From Myxococcales bacterium (GTDB lineage: Bacteria; Myxococcota; Polyangia; Nannocystales; Nannocystaceae), in contig JAEUJW010000075.1 of the NCBI GenBank assembly GCA_016793465.1, positions 1 through 64,000 on the forward strand: 64,000 nucleotides of DNA, in the 5' to 3' direction. A model generated the notes under the pieces. That model was not told the DNA's origin and did no database searches. It saw only the letters and a list, made by a program, of their open reading frames with translations. Positions 43,399 through 50,357 of the stretch are shown here, in pieces. The translations under genes and the position numbers were made by a program. The stretch's first letter is position 1. Every line of letters starts with the position of its first letter.

Positions 43399-43902
43399 TT
43401 GCTGATCCGCCCGGCCACCTGCCGCGATCTCCCCGCCCTCCAGGCCATCGAGCGCTCGGCCACCGAGCTCTACTACGCCGCGGGCTTCTCGCCCGGCCAG
43501 GTCGACCCGCGCAGCGACGCCGACATGCGCCACCTGCTGCAGTACACCACCGTGCTGGTCGCCTGCGACGGCGACGCCCCGGTCGGCTACGCCAGCTACT
43601 TCGTGCGCGGCCCGTTCCTCCACCTCGAGGAGATCGCCGTCCACCGCGACCACCAGCGCCGCGGCCTCGGCCGCGCCCTCGCCACCCAGGTGCTCCAGGC
43701 CGCCCACGACGACCCCCAGTGCACCCACCTCTCGCTCGTCGCGTTCGCCCAGGCCGCCTGGGCCCTCGGCCTCTACCGCAGCCTCGGGTTCGAACCGCTG
43801 GCCGGCCGCACCGACCTCCCCCACGTCGAGCTGCTCCACCAGCTCGCCGACCCCGAGCCCGCCGCCGCCCCCCGCATCGTCATGGTCCGCGCCGCCGCCT
43901 GA
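43399..43902 (+). CDS. GNAT family N-acetyltransferase
   Basis: About 167 residues from TTG 43399, where the domain begins (LLIRPATCRDLPALQAIERS). A GTG at 43306 would add 31 Pro/Ala-rich residues overlapping the previous gene, so the start is uncertain. The acetyl-CoA loop HRDHQRRGLGRALATQ and the C-terminal ALGLYRSLGFEPL are typical of GNATs. Substrate unknown. Confidence 0.82.
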   Translation: MLIRPATCRDLPALQAIERSATELYYAAGFSPGQVDPRSDADMRHLLQYTTVLVACDGDAPVGYASYFVRGPFLHLEEIAVHRDHQRRGLGRALATQVLQAAHDDPQCTHLSLVAFAQAAWALGLYRSLGFEPLAGRTDLPHVELLHQLADPEPAAAPRIVMVRAAA

Positions 43903-43935
43903 GCCGCCGTCAATCGTGGTAGTCCCGGCGCCGCC

Positions 43936-44844
43936 ATGCTGCGCGACGCCCACGAACAGAACCGACGCTCCTGGAACCTCGCCACCCGCGCCCACAACAG
44001 CCACAAGCGCGACCAGGCCGGCTTCCTGCGCGACGGCGGCTCCACCCTCTACCCCGAGGAGCTGGCCCTGCTCGACGTCCCGCCCGCGGCATGGCCCGAC
44101 GAACATGGCCGAACGGACCTGTCCCGAACGCCAGCCCTACCGCTGGCCGGCCGCGCGCTGGTGCACCTGCAGTGCAACTCCGGCCAGGACACGCTGTCGC
44201 TGGCCCGCCTCGGCGCCGACGTGACCGGCGTCGACATCAGCGACGAGGCCGTGGCGTTCGCCGCCGACCTCGCGCGCGACGCCGGCGTGCCGGCGACGTT
44301 CGTGCGCAGCGACGTCTACGACTTCCTGGCCGAGACCCCGCGGCGCTTCGACGTCGCGTTCGCCAGCTACGGCGTGCTCATCTGGCTGTCCGACCTCGCG
44401 GCCTGGGCCCGCGGCGTGGCCCGCGTGCTCCGCCCCGGCGGCGTCCTCGTGCTCATGGAGTTCCACCCGCTGCCCATGACCCTCGACGCCGAGCTCAGGC
44501 CCGCCTACCCCTACTTCGGCGAGGGCCAGCCCTGCCCCGGCCCCGACGGCATCGGCGACTACGTGGCCCAGTCCGGCCCCACGCTCACGCCCTCGGGCTG
44601 GCAGGACGGCGAGGTCGGCTTCCGCAACCCGCACCCCACCGCCGAGTTCTCGTGGACGATCGGCGACATCCTCGGCGCCGTGCTCGACGCCGGCCTCGCG
44701 CTCGAGCGCTTCCACGAGCACCGCCACGCCAACGGCTGCCGCCTGTTCGCCGACATGCGCGCGCTGCCCGGCCGCCGCTTCGCCATGCCGCCCGGCGCCA
44801 TGGACCTGCCGCTGATGTTCGGCCTCCGCGCCCGCAAGCCCTGA
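43936..44844 (+). CDS. SAM-dependent class I methyltransferase
   Basis: A 302-residue methyltransferase. Motif I VHLQCNSGQDTLSLARLGA and motif II GVDISDEAVAFA bind SAM. FDVAFASYGVLIWLSDLAAW and VLRPGGVLVLMEF are motifs IV-VI. The first ~25 residues (NRRSWNLATRAHNSHK) and the length fit a family of small-molecule methyltransferases. Substrate unknown. It follows the GNAT gene by 33 bp. Confidence 0.85.
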   Translation: MLRDAHEQNRRSWNLATRAHNSHKRDQAGFLRDGGSTLYPEELALLDVPPAAWPDEHGRTDLSRTPALPLAGRALVHLQCNSGQDTLSLARLGADVTGVDISDEAVAFAADLARDAGVPATFVRSDVYDFLAETPRRFDVAFASYGVLIWLSDLAAWARGVARVLRPGGVLVLMEFHPLPMTLDAELRPAYPYFGEGQPCPGPDGIGDYVAQSGPTLTPSGWQDGEVGFRNPHPTAEFSWTIGDILGAVLDAGLALERFHEHRHANGCRLFADMRALPGRRFAMPPGAMDLPLMFGLRARKP

Positions 44845-44964
44845 CGCGCCCCCGGCTCGCCCGCGCTCCAGGCGGCCGCTCGCCCCGCCGCGTGTCGTCA
44901 CCCGCCGGCCCGGGCCCCCGAGATTGCCCGCCCCGTCGCGCGCGAGTATAAGGGCTCTCCTGCC

Positions 44965-46464
44965 ATGACAGCCCTCGCCCCGCCGTTCCCCGCGCGCAGC
45001 TACGCCTTCTCGTCCTACGCCCCGTGCGACAACTGGATCGGCGGCCAGTGGACGCCCGCCGCCTCCGGCGAGACCCTGCCCGTGCACAACCCGCGCCACG
45101 GCGAGGTCATGGGCCACGTCGCCCTGTCGTCCGCGGCCGACGTCGACGCGGCGGTCGCCGCCGCCCGCGCCGCCTACCCCGGCTGGAAGGACACCCCGCT
45201 GAAGGAGCGCGTGCAGGTGCTGTTCCGCCTGAAGGCCCTGATGGAGCGCGACATCGACGAGCTCAGCTGGCTCGTCTCCCACGAGAACGGCAAGGTCCTG
45301 CCCGAGGCCCGCGCCGACGTTTTGAAGGGCATCGAGTGCCTCGAGTTCGGCCTCAGCCTCGAGAACATGGCCCAGGGCGAGCAGCTCGACGTGTCGCGCG
45401 GGATCAACTGCAGCGTCACCCACGAGCCGCTCGGCGTGGTCGCCGGCGTGGTCCCCTTCAACTTCCCGATCATGGTCCCGCTGTGGATGCTCCCCCAGGC
45501 CCTCGCCGCCGGGAACACGTTCGTCCTGAAACCCTCCGAGCTCGTGCCCTACGGCGCGCTCAAGCTCGCGTCTCTCCTCAGGGAGGCCGGCCTCCCGAGC
45601 GGCGTCTTTAATACTGTCAACGGCAGCCAGCCCGCCGTCGAGGCCCTCGTCGACAACCCCCACATCAAAGCCATGGGGTTCGTCGGCTCGACCCGCGTCG
45701 CCCGCACCCTGTACTCCCGCGGCGCCGCGCTCGGCAAGCGCATGCTGTGCCTCGGCGGCGCCAAGAACCACATCCTCGTGGTCCCCGACGCCGACGTCGA
45801 GCTCACCGCCACCACCGTGGTCGCCTCCGCCTACGGCTGCGCCGGCCAGCGCTGCATGGCCGCCTCGACGATGATCGCCGTCGGCGACGTCCAGCACATC
45901 GTCGACGCCATCGCCGACAACACCCGCAAGCTGCGCCTCGGCGAGGACATGGGCCCCGTCATCCACCAGGCCGCGGTCGAGCGCATCCACCGCTACATCG
46001 ACGAGGCCGAGCGGATGGGCGCCAAGGTGCTCGTCGACGGCCGCCGCGTCAGCGCCCCCGGCGGCAAGGGCTCGTGGGTCGGCCCGACCGTGCTCGACCA
46101 CGTCCGCCCCGAGATGCCCGCCGGCTGCGAAGAAATCTTCGGGCCCGTGCTCTCGATCCTGCGCGCCCGCACCGTCGACGAGGCGATCGCCATCGAGAAC
46201 AACAACCCCTACGGCAACGCCGCCTCGATCTTCACCACCAGCGGCGCCGTCGCCCGCCACTGCATCGAGCGCTTCGAGGCCGGCATGTGCGGCGTCAACG
46301 TCGGCGTGCCGGTGCCCCGCGAGCCGTTCGGCTTCGGCGGCTGGAACTACTCCCTGTTCGGCCAGGGCGACCTCACCGGCTACGACGGCTTCCGCTTCTG
46401 GACCCGCCCGCGCAAGCTGACCAGCCGCTGGTCCCTCAGCAAGGACGCGACCTGGATGTCATGA
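44965..46464 (+). CDS. mmsA: CoA-acylating methylmalonate-semialdehyde dehydrogenase
   Basis: A 499-residue aldehyde dehydrogenase of the MmsA type, which oxidises methylmalonate or malonate semialdehyde to propionyl- or acetyl-CoA plus CO2 with NAD and CoA. Catalytic Cys is in AYGCAGQRCMAAS. GVVPFNFPIMVPLWMLPQA, LGGAKNHILVVPDADVE and PVPREPFGFGGWNYSLFG are MmsA signatures. The stop is inside the first unit of a 14-bp tandem repeat. Together with the aminotransferase at 46922 it could finish beta-alanine catabolism. Confidence 0.93.
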   Translation: MTALAPPFPARSYAFSSYAPCDNWIGGQWTPAASGETLPVHNPRHGEVMGHVALSSAADVDAAVAAARAAYPGWKDTPLKERVQVLFRLKALMERDIDELSWLVSHENGKVLPEARADVLKGIECLEFGLSLENMAQGEQLDVSRGINCSVTHEPLGVVAGVVPFNFPIMVPLWMLPQALAAGNTFVLKPSELVPYGALKLASLLREAGLPSGVFNTVNGSQPAVEALVDNPHIKAMGFVGSTRVARTLYSRGAALGKRMLCLGGAKNHILVVPDADVELTATTVVASAYGCAGQRCMAASTMIAVGDVQHIVDAIADNTRKLRLGEDMGPVIHQAAVERIHRYIDEAERMGAKVLVDGRRVSAPGGKGSWVGPTVLDHVRPEMPAGCEEIFGPVLSILRARTVDEAIAIENNNPYGNAASIFTTSGAVARHCIERFEAGMCGVNVGVPVPREPFGFGGWNYSLFGQGDLTGYDGFRFWTRPRKLTSRWSLSKDATWMS

Positions 46465-46517
46465 GGGCCAGGTCCTGAGGGCCAGATCCTGAGGGCCAGG
46501 TCCTGAGGGCCAGGTCC
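46462..46517. repeat. four tandem copies of a 14-bp repeat
   Basis: TGAGGGCCAGGTCC repeats four times (46462-46475, 46476-46489, 46490-46503, 46504-46517), the second with one A for G. The first TGA is the mmsA stop codon. The array ends 6 bp before the stop of the convergent small gene. Confidence 0.95.
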
Positions 46518-46522
46518 CGCGC

Positions 46523-46795
46523 TCACGCCCGCGGCGTCACGAACGCCCCGCACTCCGCGCACGTGGGCGGGTCGCGGACGATCGCCAGCGCCGGCCCGAA
46601 CCCCAGCATGTACACCATCATGATCGGCAGCGACACCACGTAGTCCCCGGCCAGGAACGGCGCCAGCGGGATCAGCACCAGCGGCGGCACCAGGAAGTAC
46701 GCCTTCCACCAGCGCCGCATCGCCGCCGAGTAGGCGTAGCTCACCGCCACCTCGCGCTCGCACCGCGCGCAGTGCATGCATGTCACGCCGGCCAT
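46523..46795 (-). CDS. small membrane protein with zinc-ribbon-like Cys pairs
   Basis: A 90-residue protein with an N-terminal CMHCARCE and a C-terminal CAECGAF, two CxxC knuckles that could bind one Zn. Two hydrophobic segments lie between (about residues 33-52 AYFLVPPLVLIPLAPFL and 54-70 YVVSLPIMMVYMLGFG). Both knuckles would be on the same side of the membrane. Unknown function. It is divergent from the aminotransferase gene. Confidence 0.65.
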   Translation of the reverse strand: MAGVTCMHCARCEREVAVSYAYSAAMRRWWKAYFLVPPLVLIPLAPFLAGDYVVSLPIMMVYMLGFGPALAIVRDPPTCAECGAFVTPRA

Positions 46796-46921
46796 GTCCC
46801 CGACGCTAACACGCCGCGGCCCGCCCCGCCGGGTGCGCCCCGATGCCGCAGCCGGGCCCGCGGCCCGGCCCGCGCCGGCCCCTGGTCAGCCCCCGGGATC
46901 GGCTGTAAAACCGCCCGCAGC

Positions 46922-48244
46922 ATGGACACGAAGCAGATCCTCGAAGACTCGAAGCGCCACACCATGTGGTCGTGGTCGAAGAGCGGCGCCGTCAACCCGC
47001 TCGTGGTGGAGCGCGCCGAGGGCGTGTACTTCTACACGACCGACGGCAAGCGCTACCTCGACTTCAACAGCCAGCTCATGAGCGTCAACATCGGCCACTC
47101 GCACCCCAAGGTGCTGGCGGCCATGAAGCGCCAGATCGACAGCGGCCTGCTGTTCGTCGCGCCGAGCCTCACCACCGCCCCGCGCGCGCGCCTCGGCAAG
47201 CTGCTGGCCGAGCTCGTGCCCGGCGACATCAACACGTTCTTCTTCACCCTCGGCGGCGCCGAGGCCAACGAGAACGCCGTCAAGGCCGCCCGCCAGTTCT
47301 CCGGCCGCTTCAAGATCCTGAGCCGCTACCGCAGCTACCACGGCGCCACCCACGTCGGCATGCAGATGACCGGCGACCCCCGCCGCATCCCCAACGAGCC
47401 CGGCGCCCCCGGCTTCATCCGCGTGATGGACCCGATCCCCTACGACTACTCGTTCGGCTCCGACGACGCCGAGCGCACCGCCAACCACCTCCGCTACCTC
47501 GAGGAGGTGATCATGTACGAGGGCCCGCAGACGATCGCCGCCATGATCGTCGAGACCGTGATCGGCACCAACGGCATCCTGCCCCCGCCGAAGGGCTGGC
47601 TCGAGGGCCTGCGCGCCCTCCTCGACAAGTACGGCATCCTCCTCATCTGCGACGAGGTGATGTGCGGCTTCGGCCGCACGGGCAAGATGTTCGCCTTCCA
47701 GCACGCCGGGATCGTCCCCGACATCCTGACCATGGCGAAGGGCCTCACGAGCTCCTACCTGCCCCTCGGCGCCATGGGCGTCCGCGACAAGATCGCCGAC
47801 CACTTCCGCGACAATGTGTTCTGGGGCGGCCTCACCTACAACGCCCACGCCCTCTGCCTCGCCACCGCCGAGGCTGTCCTCGAGGTCATGCAGGAGGAGC
47901 GGCTGGTCGAGCACGCCGCCCGCATGCAGGACGTCATGCTCGCCGAGATGGCCGCCCTGAAGGCCAAGCACCCGTCCGTCCGCGACTACCGCGCGCTCGG
48001 CCTGTTCGGCACCATCGAGCTGCAAAAGGACCGCCACGGCACCCGCATGGCCCCCTACGGCGGCTCGCACCCGGCCCTCGACAAGCTCATGGCGTTCTTC
48101 CGGCAAGAGGGCCTCTACACCGTCCAGCAGTGGTGGAGCATCATGTGCAACCCGCCGCTCTCGATCTCCGAGGCCGAGCTCCGCGAGGGCTTCGCGATCA
48201 TCGACCGCGGCCTCGAGATCACCGACGCCGCCGTGGCCCCCTGA
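46922..48244 (+). CDS. class III aminotransferase, beta-alanine/omega-amino acid type
   Basis: A 440-residue PLP-dependent aminotransferase. PLP Lys is in TMAKGLTSSYLPLGA, the Asp in LLICDEVMCGFGRTG, and the phosphate-binding FFFTLGGAEANENAVKAAR and SYHGAT are present. It is most like taurine/beta-alanine:pyruvate-type transaminases (WSWSKSGAVNPLVV at the start). With mmsA nearby and the dihydropyrimidinase pair 6 kb upstream, beta-alanine is a good substrate guess. The start at 46922 follows a poorly conserved upstream reading. Confidence 0.87.
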   Translation: MDTKQILEDSKRHTMWSWSKSGAVNPLVVERAEGVYFYTTDGKRYLDFNSQLMSVNIGHSHPKVLAAMKRQIDSGLLFVAPSLTTAPRARLGKLLAELVPGDINTFFFTLGGAEANENAVKAARQFSGRFKILSRYRSYHGATHVGMQMTGDPRRIPNEPGAPGFIRVMDPIPYDYSFGSDDAERTANHLRYLEEVIMYEGPQTIAAMIVETVIGTNGILPPPKGWLEGLRALLDKYGILLICDEVMCGFGRTGKMFAFQHAGIVPDILTMAKGLTSSYLPLGAMGVRDKIADHFRDNVFWGGLTYNAHALCLATAEAVLEVMQEERLVEHAARMQDVMLAEMAALKAKHPSVRDYRALGLFGTIELQKDRHGTRMAPYGGSHPALDKLMAFFRQEGLYTVQQWWSIMCNPPLSISEAELREGFAIIDRGLEITDAAVAP

Positions 48245-48349
48245 GCCGCGACGGGCGCCCGCGACCGGCGCCGCGCCGATCCACTCTGCGCACTTGCGCG
48301 CCTGCCCGCGAGTCCCCGCGGCCCGCGGGCCATCGAGTATCCTGCACGC

Positions 48350-49786
48350 GTGCGGCGTTTAGGGGCAGGTGCGCTGGTGGTGGCGGTGACGTGGTGCTCC
48401 TCCGGGTGCCGGGACAACCCCGGCTTCGCCCTCCTGCCCGGCGACCCCCAGGGTGAGACGTCCGCCTCGACCGGCGACCCCCCGGCCCCCACCGGCACGT
48501 CCACGCAGGACCCCTCCAGCACCAGCGACGGCGACGCCACCGCCACCTCGATGGTCGACCCCACCACCGGCGACCCGGGCGACACCTCGAGCGACACCAC
48601 CGCCCCCGCCGCCAAGTGCGGCGACGGCACGCTCGACCCCGGCGAGGTCTGCGACGACGGCAACCAGATCCCCGGCGACGGCTGCGACCCGGTGATCTGC
48701 CGCCCGCTGTTCGTGCCGGGCTTCAGCGGCGACTTCGGCGAGCTCTGCTCGGCGCTCGTGTCCGGCACGTTCGACGCGGACGGGGTCACCGACCTCGCGG
48801 TCCGCCGCCCCAACACGCCCTCGGTCCACGTGCTGCAGAACGACGGCGACGCCGCCTTCACCGACCAGAACCATATGTTCACCTTCGAGATCGCGACGTC
48901 CGCGCTCGCCGTCCAGGACATCGACCACGACGGCTACGACGACATCGTCGGCCTCCAGGGCGGCGGCCAGGTCTACTTCTGCCGCAACGACCACACCCCC
49001 GACCCGACCTACTGCTTCATGGGCGAGCTGGTCCCCCACCCCAACGACTTCGGCACCGTCGTCGAAGGCGTGCTCCAGGTCGTCGACGTCACCGACGACA
49101 GCAACTCCGACATCCTCATCGCCACCGACGCGCGCAACATCGGCTACGCCGCCCACGTCACGACCGGCGTGTTCGAGCCGATGGTCTCGATCAAGCTCCC
49201 GGCCAAGATCGTCGCCCCGCCGACGTCCCTCGCGTTCTTCCGCATCGTCGCCGAGTCCGACAACCTCGACCTCGTGGTCGGCTTCGGCCCCATGCCCATG
49301 GTCGGCAACGTCAGCATCGTGCCCGACTTCCTCAACAACGCCACCATCGCCACCGGCCCCTACCCCGTCGGCAAGTCCGCCAGCGACCTCGCCGTCGTCC
49401 AGCTCGGCATCCTGGGCGACCTCCCGGACATCCTCTCGCTCGACGAGGCCGGCAAGCAGCTGTGGATCGTCAGCGACTCCAACCAGGCCTACGAGACCCA
49501 GGACCCGCCGATCGCCGTCGGCGGCGTCCCGACCCGCCTGTTCCCCGTGGCCCTGCGCGGCCCCGGCAAGCAGGACATCGTCGTGCTCGACGAGTCCAGC
49601 ACCAGCCTCCCGATCGTCGTGTTCGACGCCGGCGAGGTCACCCAGGTCTACAAGATGGCGACCGGCCTCGCCGCCCCGCTCGTCGGCGTCGCCTTCGCCG
49701 ACCTCGACGGCGACAGCGACCTCGACGTCGCCGCCCTCGACGGCGCCTGCAACCTCAGCGTCCAGCTCAACCAGACCAAGCCCTGA
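48350..49786 (+). CDS. FG-GAP/VCBS-repeat lipoprotein with myxobacterial Cys repeat
   Basis: A 478-residue lipoprotein from GTG 48350. The signal MRRLGAGALVVAVTWCSSGC is followed by a Thr/Ser/Asp/Gly linker. The motif CGDGTLDPGEVCDDGN plus GDGCDP (about residues 88-112) is the myxobacterial Cys-rich repeat. The rest is a beta-propeller-like set of Asp-rich repeats (DFGELCSALVSGTFDADGVT, VQDIDHDGYDDIVGL, VAFADLDGDSDLDVAALDG). Likely Ca-binding surface adhesin. A small PAAR-like gene begins 2 bp after its stop. Confidence 0.82.
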   Translation: MRRLGAGALVVAVTWCSSGCRDNPGFALLPGDPQGETSASTGDPPAPTGTSTQDPSSTSDGDATATSMVDPTTGDPGDTSSDTTAPAAKCGDGTLDPGEVCDDGNQIPGDGCDPVICRPLFVPGFSGDFGELCSALVSGTFDADGVTDLAVRRPNTPSVHVLQNDGDAAFTDQNHMFTFEIATSALAVQDIDHDGYDDIVGLQGGGQVYFCRNDHTPDPTYCFMGELVPHPNDFGTVVEGVLQVVDVTDDSNSDILIATDARNIGYAAHVTTGVFEPMVSIKLPAKIVAPPTSLAFFRIVAESDNLDLVVGFGPMPMVGNVSIVPDFLNNATIATGPYPVGKSASDLAVVQLGILGDLPDILSLDEAGKQLWIVSDSNQAYETQDPPIAVGGVPTRLFPVALRGPGKQDIVVLDESSTSLPIVVFDAGEVTQVYKMATGLAAPLVGVAFADLDGDSDLDVAALDGACNLSVQLNQTKP

Positions 49787-49788
49787 TC

Positions 49789-50232
49789 ATGGCCTCCCCG
49801 CTCGTCACCACCGGCGACCTCGCCGTCTTCCCCGCCAACAGCTTCACCACCCCGGCCCCCGTGCTCACCGACGAGATCTCCGTCGCCATCACCGGCACCG
49901 GCAAGCTCAAGGTCGGCGGCAAGGCCGTCTGCGTGCTCGGCGACGAGGCCTCGGTCGTCGTGCCCGCCTGCGCCTACGCGACCTCCAGCTTCACCATCAA
50001 GGGCGTCGGCTCGCTCAAGATCTCCGCCGTGCTGCCCGCCCAGCAGTCCCAGGTCGCCAAGTCCACCAGCAAGGCCGCCCTGCTCGCCGCCGCCGAGTTC
50101 ATCACCGAGCTCACCGTCGCGACGCCGGCCTCCGTGGTCAGCGGCGGCGCCACCCTGACCGACCCCGTCGCCGTCTACGTCGGCCGGGGTAAGTTCGCGT
50201 CGCAGAACACCGTCGCCAAGGCCTCGCGCTAG
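49789..50232 (+). CDS. PAAR-like spike-tip protein (tentative)
   Basis: A 147-residue protein with VTTGDLAVFP, KVGGKAVCVLGDEASVVVPA, CAYATSSFTIKGVGSLKI and a C-terminal Val/Thr-rich part. The order 'TTGD ... GKxVCxxGDExSVxVPxCxY ... IxGxGxLKI' resembles PAAR-like tip proteins of contractile injection systems. It starts 2 bp after the FG-GAP lipoprotein stop, suggesting coupled translation. No other injection-system gene (sheath, tube, baseplate, VgrG) is in the window. Assignment is from recalled motif similarity only. Confidence 0.5.
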   Translation: MASPLVTTGDLAVFPANSFTTPAPVLTDEISVAITGTGKLKVGGKAVCVLGDEASVVVPACAYATSSFTIKGVGSLKISAVLPAQQSQVAKSTSKAALLAAAEFITELTVATPASVVSGGATLTDPVAVYVGRGKFASQNTVAKASR

Positions 50233-50260
50233 CCCGCCGCGGGCGGCCCGCCGCGGGCGG
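50233..50260. repeat. 14-bp tandem duplication
   Basis: CCCGCCGCGGGCGG occurs twice in a row directly after the PAAR-like stop. Self-complementary parts could form a hairpin, so it may double as a terminator. Confidence 0.7.
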
Positions 50261-50357
50261 ACGCGTGCCCTGCCCGCGGCCCGGTTTCACGCGACGGGCA
50301 CCGCCGCGCGCCCGAACGCTGTTGATCGACCCGCACCCGCCGTGCTCCGATGCCGCC

